Below, piece by piece: positions 6,961 to 14,546 of a DNA stretch of 64,000 nt (positions are counted from its first letter, which is position 1; each line of letters begins with the position of its first letter). Origin of the DNA: CAZHAC01 sp964383855 (lineage in GTDB: Bacteria; Chloroflexota; Dormibacteria; Dormibacterales; Dormibacteraceae); assembly GCA_964383855.1 (NCBI GenBank), contig CAYLIP010000004.1, forward strand, positions 1 through 64,000, in the 5' to 3' direction. The translations under genes were made by a program, and so were the position numbers. Under the pieces are notes generated by a model that worked only from the letters and a program-made list of their open reading frames with translations, was not told the origin of the DNA and searched no databases.

Positions 6961-7646
6961 GTCGCCGCCTTCTGTGCGGCCACCGCGTCCTCCTGTCGCA
7001 GCAGGCCGACGAGCCGTCCATCGGACGTGGTTATCGGGGAGCTGGTGAGCTGGTGCTCAGCCATGAACTGCGCCATCTCTTTGGCGGAGGCGAAGGGCCT
7101 GAAGGTGCTGGGTCCAGGGCGCATCGCCTGCTCGATCAGCTGATCCGGGTCCTTCTCGAGTTCCCTGGCCCGCAGCAGGCCGAGCACGACCCGCTCGTCG
7201 TTGACGACCACGACGGCGTCCCAACGCTGGCCTTTCACCCGGTCGCGCACATCGCCAAGCCGCTCTTTCAGACCGCAGGTCGGCGCATCCTTTCGCGCGA
7301 GGTCACCGGCTCGGGGAAGCTGCGCATTCGTCCCCTCGGTGCGCAGCCCGGCGCCCATCCAATCCACCTTGCCGTCGACGTAGTCGTAGACCCCTTCGAA
7401 TCCCAAACTTTCGAGCCGCCACGCGGCTCGCGGAGACATGTCTCAAACGGCATCCCAGCAGTAGACGACGGCCGGCCGGCCGGGATCCAGCAACCGCGCC
7501 GCCTCGGACTCGATGTGGCGAAGCGGGATGTTGATCGCGCCTGGCAGATGGTCCTCCTCGTACTCATCCTTAGGAAGCACCTCGACCAGCTGAGCGCCGC
7601 CTTCGAGCAGCCGTTGAAGCTCTTCGCGATGGATTGACCTCGGCAC
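6957..7646 (-). CDS. Rhodanese-CBS protein, probable selenoprotein (Sec68)
   Basis: Read through one in-frame TGA (complement 7443-7445), the gene encodes 229 residues. Residues 1-110 form a rhodanese domain (DHLPGAINIPL at about 33, VVYC at 60-63, DMSPRAAWRLE after the TGA); residues 120-225 form a CBS-like domain. Family knowledge: homologues carry Cys where TGA falls, opening the six-residue active-site loop Cys-D-x-S-P-R. Thus Sec would be the sulfur- or selenium-carrying residue. A perfect hairpin with loop GUG starts 13 nt after TGA. The frame is identical on both sides, so no frameshift is needed. GTG start at 7646 has an ideal GAGGAGG site. Alternative: a nonsense-mutated pseudogene, less likely given the SECIS and two other Sec genes. 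Confidence 0.8.
7412..7430 (-). promoter_or_regulatory. Putative bacterial SECIS of the rhodanese gene
   Basis: Directly after the TGA (positions +13 to +31) the mRNA folds as CGAGCCGC-GUG-GCGGCUCG, an 8-bp perfect stem with a 3-nt loop starting with G at +21. This matches the bacterial SECIS pattern as I recall it: apical loop about 16-37 nt from UGA, with G among its first two bases. SelB would bind here. Confidence 0.7.
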
Positions 7647-7692
7647 GTCTCAGTCCTCCTCTCTGCCAGAACGTCATGACTTTCAGCTTTTG

Positions 7693-7722
7693 CCATGGTG
7701 GCACCCCCTCCGGGGGTCATGG
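7693..7722. promoter_or_regulatory. Candidate CsoR/CstR-type operator
   Basis: ACCCCC-TCC-GGGGGT (7703-7717) is a perfect 6-bp inverted repeat upstream of the rhodanese gene (start 7646). It is flanked by CCATG (7693-7697) and CATGG (7718-7722). Family knowledge: CsoR-family repressors bind G/C-tract palindromes of this type, and the CstR branch senses persulfides and controls rhodaneses. No CsoR-like gene lies in the window, so the assignment is inference. Confidence 0.45.
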
Positions 7723-7908
7723 CGTCGATCTTGAAACCATGCCCACGCTACGCGACGGCGCAGGAACGCTCTGTCACGGCCATCACGACCTCCCTCCGCC
7801 GGCCATGGGTTTGGACCGGTGCGTTTCAGACCGTGGCCGGCCGGACATCATCTAAGGGTGATCCCGGGTCACAGCCGCGGATCGACACGCTCCATGAACC
7901 TGCGGCAC

Positions 7909-8184
7909 ATGTCCAAATCTGAACTGCCGGAAGAAACGATCGTCGTCTACGCGACGTCCTGGTGTGGCGACTGCCGCCTCGCCAAGGCCGTGCTCGACGA
8001 GCAGCGGGCGCCCTACACCTTGATCGACATCGATCGGGAGCCGTCCGCAGTCGAGACGGTGCTGAAGCTCAACGGCGGCTATCGAACCGTGCCAACGATA
8101 ATCTTCCCCGACGGCAGGATCCTGGTCGAGCCGTCGCGCCGTGAACTCGAGGAAGCTCTGAAGGATTCCGCTTCGGCGGCCTGA
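7909..8184 (+). CDS. Mycoredoxin/glutaredoxin-like protein
   Basis: A 91-residue thioredoxin-fold protein. The active-site motif WCGDC is at about residues 17-21 after the strand TIVVYATS, and the cis-Pro site is in GYRTVPTIIFPDG. Family knowledge: mycoredoxin-type glutaredoxins reduce mixed disulfides with low-molecular-weight thiols. An ATG at 7894 is an alternative start. It is transcribed away from the rhodanese gene and towards the AhpD-like selenoprotein 55 bp downstream, suggesting it may reduce one of them. Both Cys codons are intact. Confidence 0.87.
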   Translation: MSKSELPEETIVVYATSWCGDCRLAKAVLDEQRAPYTLIDIDREPSAVETVLKLNGGYRTVPTIIFPDGRILVEPSRRELEEALKDSASAA

Positions 8185-8239
8185 CGTCTGGCGGGTGAGT
8201 GGCCGAGGCCGATCGCTTCGGGCAACCGGAGGTGAAGAC

Positions 8240-9079
8240 ATGACGACGCTGAGACTGCCCAGCGGTGACGAGCTCAGTCCTGAGGATCGCGAGGTGGTCG
8301 ACGGCATCGCCAGACGGCTCGGGACGCCTCCGGACGAGATGTCGATGATCTGGCAAGCGCAGCTTCACTGGCCCCAGCACCTGGAGGCCAACTACCGGCA
8401 GATGCTCTACAGCTACCGCTTCCAGGGCAGGATCCCGGCGCTGGCCAAGGAGGCCATGCACGCGGCGGTCTCCATGCACAACCGCTGCGAGTTTTGACTG
8501 ACGACGCATACGGCCGGCGTGCTCCGGCTGGGAATCGGCGAAAGGGGTGTCAGCGAGATCGTCGCCGTCGCCGAGCACGTCGCGAGCCTCTGTGCCGCCG
8601 CTGAGGCGCTGCGTCTTCCGGTCGATGTTCCCGAGGCGTCCAGGACCGCCGGCGCCGTTCGGCCGCTGGAGGCGGTCTCTCTCCAGGGCGAAGCCCGCGC
8701 CGCCATGGAGGAGATCGCGAGTTGGACTCAGGCCGGCCTGGGCACCTCTCACGTGCCTCTGATCTGGCGAAGCCTCGCCCATCAGCCGCGGATGTTCGTC
8801 AACACCTGGCGCAAGGACCGCCTCGTCATGTCGGCGGGGCGGCTGGAACCCGGAATAAAGGCGTGCATCGCCTTCGCGGTGGCCGCCGCCAGGCAGAGCC
8901 CGTACATGATCGCGTACACCACTTCGCAGGTGAAGAGGTCGCTCGACCTCGAGGACGGCGCCCTGGTGGAGCTGGTTGCCGCGGTGATGCACTACGTCTC
9001 CTTCAACACGATCTCGCATGCGATGCTGCTGGAGCCGAGCCACACCGAGATGCGTGCGGCTGACTTCACCCAGGACTGA
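8240..9079 (+). CDS. AhpD-like carboxymuconolactone decarboxylase protein, probable selenoprotein (Sec86)
   Basis: Read through one in-frame TGA (8495-8497), the gene encodes 279 residues with two AhpD-like (CMD-fold) halves. The first half has HNRCEF, TGA, then LTTHTAG: the AhpD motif C-x2-C-x3-H with Sec86 in place of the second Cys (Cys83, His90). Family knowledge: that Cys pair is the redox centre that reduces peroxiredoxin or acts as a peroxidase. The second half keeps the fold (IAFAVAAARQSPYMIAYTT) but lacks the Cys pair. The frame continues unbroken across the TGA. ATG 8240 has a strong GGAGGTG site; a hairpin follows the TGA. AhpD-like selenoproteins are known; this fused, half-degenerate form is less usual. 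Confidence 0.85.
8511..8530 (+). promoter_or_regulatory. Putative bacterial SECIS of the AhpD-like gene
   Basis: From +14 to +33 after the TGA, CGGCCGG pairs with CCGGCUG (7 bp, one G-U) around a six-base loop CGUGCU that starts at +21 and has G as its second base. Position and loop fit the bacterial SECIS pattern. Confidence 0.65.
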
Positions 9080-9201
9080 AGCGCGCCACTCCCGCAAGGG
9101 TCGGCTGTCCCAAGCCCGGGACACGCACGAGTCACACTTCAGGCACTGATACGTCGCAGGAGCCGGCGAAAGATCCAAACCCCGTTGTGAGGTCAGCTGA
9201 A

Positions 9202-9609
9202 ATGCGCGAGAGATACACCGCCCCGTACGTCAACTTCCAGGGTCGCGCGCGAGAGGCGATGGAGTTCTATCACCGGGCCCTGGGAGGCGACCTTCAGCTC
9301 GTCGCCCAGGACGAGAACGGCCAGCCCCGGCCGGCCGGCCCCGGCGATCGCATCATGCACGCGCGCCTCGAGTCTGACGGCATCCTGATAGTCGGCTCGG
9401 ACGGCCATCCCCAGTTCCCGGCGAGGGTGGGCGAGAACCTGGCCATCGTTCTCGGCGGCAGTGACCGGGAAGGGCTGGCCAGGGCATTCGAGGCCTTGAG
9501 CGAGGGTGGCCAGGTCAAGATGCCACTGACGAAGACGCCGTGGGGCGAGGCGGCCTGGTTCGCGGACCGATTCGGCATCAACTGGAACGTGGACATCGAC
9601 GCCGGTTAG
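9202..9609 (+). CDS. PhnB-type VOC (glyoxalase-fold) protein
   Basis: A 135-residue protein of the PhnB/DUF3332-like branch of the VOC superfamily: PYVNFQGRAREAMEFYHRAL at the start, IMHARLESDGILIVGSD in the middle, and a C-terminal WGEAAWFADRFGINWNV. These proteins are common in soil bacteria, often near ECF sigma factors; their enzymatic role is mostly unknown. ATG 9202 is preferred over an in-frame GTG at 9187 because a GAGGT site precedes it at suitable spacing. The stretch 9610-9753 has only a short open frame with no motif. Confidence 0.85.
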   Translation: MRERYTAPYVNFQGRAREAMEFYHRALGGDLQLVAQDENGQPRPAGPGDRIMHARLESDGILIVGSDGHPQFPARVGENLAIVLGGSDREGLARAFEALSEGGQVKMPLTKTPWGEAAWFADRFGINWNVDIDAG

Positions 9610-9753
9610 AGGCAGCGGCCGACCCATCGGCCGGCGCCTGGGTGGAGGGCGGAGACGGCTTCGTCGGCATCGAAGTCATGAGCGCGGAGCAGTACGCAAA
9701 GCCGGCGCAGTAACCCGCCGCCGGGGACCCCTCGCCGGGGCCACCGGCCGGGC

Positions 9754-10353
9754 TCAGCCGGACCGGCCGGCCTCGTCGCGGCGGGTCAGGATCCCGAGCA
9801 AGGCCTTCCAGGGTCCGACGGCCTGGTCGCGGCTGCCTGCCAGCGCGGCATACATCTGCTGCACGTGGTCCAGGTCGTGCACCGCCCAGGTTGAGACGAG
9901 CTGGCCCAGGGTCACCTCTCCGAATTCGGGGTGAACTCCGCGGCGCTCCAGGTCGGCCTCGTCGTCAACCAGAGCTGCCAGGCGGGCCAGGCTCTGGGCC
10001 CGAAGTGAGGCGAAGCGCTCCACCAGGTCGGCCAGCGGCACGCCCACGTCCCGCTCGACGTGGGCAAACCGGTCGAAGCCGTCGAAGGTCCGGCTCGTGC
10101 CCTCCGTGAGGATCATCTCAACCCGCGGGATCCAGTTCTGGACTTCGGCCGAAATCAGGTGACCCACGACATCGCGTGGCGTCCAGCCACCGGCGGTGTC
10201 CAGCTCCTCGAGCCAGCTCTCTGGGAGACCCACCAGCAGCTCGCGCACAACCGCCGGCGTCCGCCCCAGCAGGGCAATCGTATCTTCCATGAAGGCGCCG
10301 GCGGCCACCGCGCCATGGTAAAAGGGCTTGCGCATCGGCGCCGTTCGGTCCAC
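9754..10353 (-). CDS. DinB/DUF664-like superfamily protein
   Basis: Up to 199 residues. The core from about residue 22 (EDTIALLGRTPAVVRELLVG, then GGWTPRDVVGHLISAEVQNW and VSTWAVHDLDHVQQM) is a DinB four-helix bundle with three metal-ligand histidines (GHL, and the pair in HDLDH). Family knowledge: DinB-like proteins include metal-dependent thiol S-transferases that use mycothiol or bacillithiol. The start is uncertain: GTG 10353, ATG 10335 and ATG 10290 are all possible, and none has a good RBS. The start region faces the phospholipid operon. Confidence 0.8.
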   Translation of the reverse strand: MDRTAPMRKPFYHGAVAAGAFMEDTIALLGRTPAVVRELLVGLPESWLEELDTAGGWTPRDVVGHLISAEVQNWIPRVEMILTEGTSRTFDGFDRFAHVERDVGVPLADLVERFASLRAQSLARLAALVDDEADLERRGVHPEFGEVTLGQLVSTWAVHDLDHVQQMYAALAGSRDQAVGPWKALLGILTRRDEAGRSG

Positions 10354-10418
10354 TCTTTCCGGCGCCAGTGACCAAAGAGGTGTCCGGCCCGGCGGTTCGA
10401 CCGGGCGCCCGGCGGCCG

Positions 10419-11045
10419 ATGAAGACCCGCCAGCGAGCCTGGGCTCGCGCCACCGGAAGCTGGCTGGCGACGCGCCAAGTGCGCCCGAACTGGATCTCGA
10501 TCGCCGGCGTGGCCGCGGCCGGGCTGGGCGCCGTCTGCCTGGCGCTGGTCCCGCACGCGGGCCGGCCGCTGCAGGCTGCGCTGCTCCTGCTCGCCGCCGG
10601 GTTGGTTCCCCTGCGGCTCCTGGCCAACATGCTCGACGGGCTGGTCGCGGTGGAGGGAGGCCTGCGGTCCCCGGTGGGCGAACTCTTCAACGAGATCCCC
10701 GACCGGATCTCCGACGCGGTGCTTCTGGTCGCCGCGGGGTACGCGATCCCCGCCAACTACGGCCCGGCTCTCGGCTGGCTGGTCGCGCTGCTGGCGGTGG
10801 GAACCGCCTACGTGCGACTGCTGGGCGGTTCTCTGGGCCTGAAGCAGGACTTCGGCGGGCCGCTGGCAAAGCCGCAGCGCATGGTGGTGCTGATCGTCGC
10901 CTGCCTCGCGTCGATCGGCGAGGTGGCGGTCTTCGGCTACCAGGGGCTGGTCATGACGGTCGCGCTGGCCATCCTCGCCGCGGGGACGGCGGTCACGCTG
11001 GTGAGGAGGACGCGACGGATCGCCGGCGGCCTGGCGCGCCCGTGA
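10419..11045 (+). CDS. CDP-alcohol phosphatidyltransferase-like protein
   Basis: A 208-residue membrane protein with about six hydrophobic segments. The catalytic region reads LLANMLDGLVAVEGG, then PVGELFNEIPDRISD. The usual motif D-x2-DG-x2-AR-x8-G-x3-D-x3-D is altered: Asn replaces the first Asp, AV replaces AR, and Asn replaces the third Asp. Such variants are known in a sub-branch of COG0558 linked to PlsC and CdsA-like genes. It starts an operon of three overlapping genes; a GTG at 10368 is an alternative start. The product lipid is unknown. Confidence 0.82.
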   Translation: MKTRQRAWARATGSWLATRQVRPNWISIAGVAAAGLGAVCLALVPHAGRPLQAALLLLAAGLVPLRLLANMLDGLVAVEGGLRSPVGELFNEIPDRISDAVLLVAAGYAIPANYGPALGWLVALLAVGTAYVRLLGGSLGLKQDFGGPLAKPQRMVVLIVACLASIGEVAVFGYQGLVMTVALAILAAGTAVTLVRRTRRIAGGLARP

Positions 11046-11668
11046 TGCAGCGCGTGATCGCGGCCCTTGCCCGCGTCGTCATCGGCGCCACCGTCGCCTG
11101 GTCGCCGGAGCTCGCCGCCGACGCTCAGCGGATCTACGTGGCCAACCACTCGAGCCATTTCGATTTCGTTGCCATCTGGGCCGCGCTGCCCCAGCACCTG
11201 CGCGCTCGGACCCGGCCGGTCGCCGCCGAGGACTACTGGTCGCAGGGCCGGCTCCGGCGGTACTTCGCGCGCGACATCTTCAGGGCGGTGCTGATCAGGC
11301 GATCGGCGCCCGGGGCAGGAGCGGAGGAGGCGCGTAGGGCCGGCCAGGAAGGCGTGGCAAGGATGCGCCAGGCGCTCGACGAGGGGAGTTCCCTGATCCT
11401 GTTTCCGGAGGGCACGAGGGGATCGGGAGGCACGATGGGACCGTTCCGGAGCGGCCTCTACCACCTGTGCGGCGAACGGCCCGACGTCGACGTGGTGCCC
11501 GTGCACCTCCTCAACCTGAACCGCGTGCTTCCCAAGGGGCAGATGATCCCGCTGCCGATCGTCACCCGGGTCAGGTTCGGGCCGCCTTTCCGCCTCGGAC
11601 CGGGAGAGTCGAGGGATGCCTTCCTGGAGCGAGCGCGCACGGCCGTGGCGGAGCTCGTGATCAGTTGA
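11045..11668 (+). CDS. 1-acyl-sn-glycerol-3-phosphate acyltransferase (PlsC-like)
   Basis: A 207-residue acyltransferase. Motif NHSSHFD (H-x4-D catalytic dyad) lies at about residues 34-40 and LFPEGTRGSGG at about 118-128; a later PVHLLNLNR region fits block IV. Family knowledge: it transfers acyl groups to lysophosphatidate at the inner membrane. The start ATG overlaps the previous stop (TGATG at 11043-11047), and the next gene overlaps in the same way, so the three phospholipid genes are coupled. No N-terminal transmembrane anchor longer than about 15 residues is evident. Confidence 0.88.
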   Translation: MQRVIAALARVVIGATVAWSPELAADAQRIYVANHSSHFDFVAIWAALPQHLRARTRPVAAEDYWSQGRLRRYFARDIFRAVLIRRSAPGAGAEEARRAGQEGVARMRQALDEGSSLILFPEGTRGSGGTMGPFRSGLYHLCGERPDVDVVPVHLLNLNRVLPKGQMIPLPIVTRVRFGPPFRLGPGESRDAFLERARTAVAELVIS

Positions 11669-12615
11669 TGCTGCTGCACGACCGCGCCTTCCAGACGCTC
11701 GCGGTCGGCGCCTTCGCATTCCTGCTGCTGGCGACCGTCGCCGGCCGACTCATCGCCTGGCGGGTTGCCAGCCCGGGCGCCGCCGAGACGGTGCGCAACC
11801 TGAATGCGCGCATCAACGCCTGGTGGGCGATGGCGGCGGTCTTCGCGCTGGCCGTCATCACCGGCGGCATCGGTTCATTCATCCTCTTCGGACTCCTGTC
11901 GTTCCTGGCCCTCAGGGAGTTCATCGCCCTGACTCCAACCGGGACCGCCGATCACCAGGCGCTGGTCATCAGCTTCTTTGTCGTGACGCCGCTCCAGTAC
12001 TTCCTGGTCTGGACCTACTGGGCCGACCTCTTCACGATCATGATCCCGGTCTACGCCTTCCTCTTCATCACGCTCCGGATGGTGGTGGCGGGCGACACGA
12101 GAGACTTCCTGGCCCGGGCGGCCAGCGTCCAGTGGGGCCTCATGATCTGTGTCTACCTGCTCAGCTACGCGCCCGCCCTGCTCGAGATCAATCTGCGCCG
12201 CTCCGGACACCAGGGCGCCAAGCTCCTGCTCTTCCTGGTCCTCATCACGCAGTTCAGCGACGTGTTCCAGTACATATTCGGCAAGCTCTTCGGCCGGCGC
12301 CCGGTGGCGCCCTCACTGAGCCCGAGCAAGACCTGGGAGGGCCTGATCGGAGGCATCGGCTGCGCCGTGCTGCTGGGTGCCGGGCTGTGGTGGGCGACTC
12401 CCTTCAACCCCTGGGAGGCAGCGATCATGGCGCTCCTGATTGCGGTCATCGGCTTTGGCGGCGGCCTGGTGATGTCGGCTGTGAAGCGCGATCGGGGCGT
12501 GAAGGATTGGGGCTCGCTGATCGCCGGTCACGGAGGAGTGCTCGACCGAATCGATTCGCTGACATTCGCGGCGCCCATCTTCTTCCACGCCACCCGCTTC
12601 TTCTTTGGCGGCTGA
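11668..12615 (+). CDS. Phosphatidate cytidylyltransferase (CdsA-like)
   Basis: A 315-residue polytopic protein of about eight transmembrane segments. The C-terminal CTP-transferase signature SAVKRDRGVKDWG, then GHGGVLDRIDS (about residues 271-298), carries the conserved K-D, H-G-G and D-R-x-D residues. It makes CDP-diacylglycerol from phosphatidate and CTP. Together with the PlsC-like and phosphatidyltransferase-like genes upstream it forms a compact route from lysophosphatidate to a phospholipid. ATG 11668 overlaps the preceding TGA. It lies in the cytoplasmic membrane by analogy. Confidence 0.9.
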   Translation: MLLHDRAFQTLAVGAFAFLLLATVAGRLIAWRVASPGAAETVRNLNARINAWWAMAAVFALAVITGGIGSFILFGLLSFLALREFIALTPTGTADHQALVISFFVVTPLQYFLVWTYWADLFTIMIPVYAFLFITLRMVVAGDTRDFLARAASVQWGLMICVYLLSYAPALLEINLRRSGHQGAKLLLFLVLITQFSDVFQYIFGKLFGRRPVAPSLSPSKTWEGLIGGIGCAVLLGAGLWWATPFNPWEAAIMALLIAVIGFGGGLVMSAVKRDRGVKDWGSLIAGHGGVLDRIDSLTFAAPIFFHATRFFFGG

Positions 12616-12761
12616 TCGGGAGTCTGCCCGCCGCCGGCTAGGATTGCAGAGCGCCGCCCGCGATACCACCTCCCCGCCGCCCCACGGCGGCCGGAGGCCC
12701 GCAGGGTAACCGAGGGTTGCGGACGGCGCCCCCTCCGCCTCAGCCTCCGCCTGGCCGAGCC

Positions 12762-14546
12762 TCAGTCACGCCGGCCGCTTCTCAGCCGCTCGTAACCGGG
12801 TCCCCGGTCGATCAAAGGCCGCGGCGAGCGACCCTCGCGCCGCAGCCCGGCGATCGCGCCCTCCCGGACGATCACGCCGTAGTCGCGCTCCGCCGCCGCC
12901 TCCGAGACCAGTCCGCGGAGCACGTCCTGGAGCACCAGCTCGGGCTCCCGCTCGAAGGGGTTCCCCCAGCCGCCGCCGCCGGTCGTGCGCAGGCGCAGCA
13001 GGGTCCCGGCGGGGAGGGCCACATCGTCGTTCATCCCCGGCAGCACCTCGCCGTCGACGCTCGCCTGGTAGGGCAGGCCGGCCATACCGCCGGCCACGCC
13101 GTAGGGGCCGAGCTCGCACCGATCGGCCGTGGAGACGAAGGCCGCGTCGCGGAGCAGCCGGATGTGCTTGTCGTAGCCGAGACCGCCCCGCCGCCGGCCG
13201 GGGCCGCCAGAGTCGGTGGCCAGCGCCAGCTTCTCGATCAGGACCGGAAACCGGGTCTCGGCAAACTCCGCGGGCAGGTTCTTCGAGTCGGGCACGATGT
13301 GAATCGCGTCCGAGCCGTCGGCGTAGAAGCGACCACCTGAGCCTCCGCCGAGGACCTCGCGAAGCAGGTACCAGCCGCCGCCGGCGTCGGTGCCGTGGAT
13401 GCCCCAGTAGCGGATCGTCTCCTGATCGGCCGGCATCCGCCCGCCCACGGCCTGGGCCAGGCAGCCGGCGAAGACGCCGAGCAGCCGCAGGATGAGGAAG
13501 GAGCGGGCGTTGGTGGGCGCCGGGAAGACGGGCGTCACGAGCGTCCCCTTGGGCGGAAACCGCAGCTCGAGGATGTCGCAGATGCCCTCGTTGATGTCGA
13601 GCTGGGCGGCGCGCTCGGGCGACCCGGCCAGGTTGCGGAGGATGCAGGCCATCCACTTGCGCAGGAAGAGGCCGTCGGCATAGTCGCCGGCGTGGTTGAT
13701 GGGGCCGCGGGCCTGCGGCCCGGTGCCGGTGAGGTCGCAGACGATGCGGTCGGCCGTCTTGGTCATGGTCAGCCTGAGCACGTGCAGGCGCTGATCGGTG
13801 ACGCCGTCCTGCTCGATGTAGTCCTCGAACTCGTAGACGCCATCGGGAATGCGGGGCAGGATCTCGGTCCGAAAAGTGGCGGCGCAGCGCTCGATGAGCG
13901 CGTCAAAGCAGGCCTCCACGGTCTCGGTCCCGTACGTCTCGAAGAGGCGCTGGAGGCGCCGGGCGCCCATCTGGCACGCGGCCACCTCGCTGTCGAGATC
14001 GCCCGCGAAGGATTCGGGGGTCCGCGAGTTGCGCACGATCACGCGATAGAGGTCCTCGTTGCGCCGGCCCGCGTCGAAGAGCTTGACCGGAGGCACCATC
14101 AGCCCCTCCTGGAAGGCGCTGGTGGCGTGGGCGGGCATCGATCCCGGGACCATGCCGCCGATGTCGTCGTGGTGGCCGAAGGCCTGCACGAAAGCGACCA
14201 CCTCGCCCTCGTGGAAGACCGGCACCGTGGTCGTCAGGTCGGGCAGGTGGCCGACCGATCCCTCCGAGAGATAGACGTCGTTGTGGTAGTACACGTCGCC
14301 CTCGCGCATGGCCATGGGCGGAAAGTCGCGGACCACCGGCTGCACCATGGCCGAGTAGGAGCGCCCGGTCAGCTTGCGGCAGCGACGGTCATGGATTCCG
14401 GCCCGGTAGTCGTGCTGGTCGCGGATCATGGGCGAGCGCGCGGTGCGCTCGATCGCCGCCTCGACCTCGGCCTCGACCGACCGCAGGGTGCCGTCAACGA
14501 CCTCGAGCACGATCGGGTCGACCGCGGCGCGGCTAGCGGTGCTCAA
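12762..14546 (-). CDS. hyuB: Hydantoinase B/oxoprolinase family protein
   Basis: A 594-residue HyuB-type subunit beginning DPIVLEVVDGTLRSVEAEVE, with GDVYYHNDVYLSEGSVGHLPD in the first third, a His-rich AFGHHDDIGG, and a C-terminal TGGGGWGNPFER that is characteristic of the family. Family knowledge: HyuA and HyuB subunits form ATP-dependent hydantoinases, 5-oxoprolinases or acetone/acetophenone carboxylases. The TTG start at 14546 overlaps the hyuA stop by 14 nt. The substrate is undetermined; no permease or carbamoylase is adjacent to help. Confidence 0.92.
   Translation of the reverse strand: MSTASRAAVDPIVLEVVDGTLRSVEAEVEAAIERTARSPMIRDQHDYRAGIHDRRCRKLTGRSYSAMVQPVVRDFPPMAMREGDVYYHNDVYLSEGSVGHLPDLTTTVPVFHEGEVVAFVQAFGHHDDIGGMVPGSMPAHATSAFQEGLMVPPVKLFDAGRRNEDLYRVIVRNSRTPESFAGDLDSEVAACQMGARRLQRLFETYGTETVEACFDALIERCAATFRTEILPRIPDGVYEFEDYIEQDGVTDQRLHVLRLTMTKTADRIVCDLTGTGPQARGPINHAGDYADGLFLRKWMACILRNLAGSPERAAQLDINEGICDILELRFPPKGTLVTPVFPAPTNARSFLILRLLGVFAGCLAQAVGGRMPADQETIRYWGIHGTDAGGGWYLLREVLGGGSGGRFYADGSDAIHIVPDSKNLPAEFAETRFPVLIEKLALATDSGGPGRRRGGLGYDKHIRLLRDAAFVSTADRCELGPYGVAGGMAGLPYQASVDGEVLPGMNDDVALPAGTLLRLRTTGGGGWGNPFEREPELVLQDVLRGLVSEAAAERDYGVIVREGAIAGLRREGRSPRPLIDRGPGYERLRSGRRD

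Noticed and set aside
7443..7445. Nonsense mutation or sequencing error as cause of the rhodanese TGA
   Set aside because: Cannot be excluded, but exact position at the catalytic Cys, unbroken frame, hairpin at the right distance and two more TGA cases make Sec more likely.
9640..9712. Short frame ending VGIEVMSAEQYAKPAQ
   Set aside because: No RBS, no known family, less than 30 codons; at most a decayed fragment.
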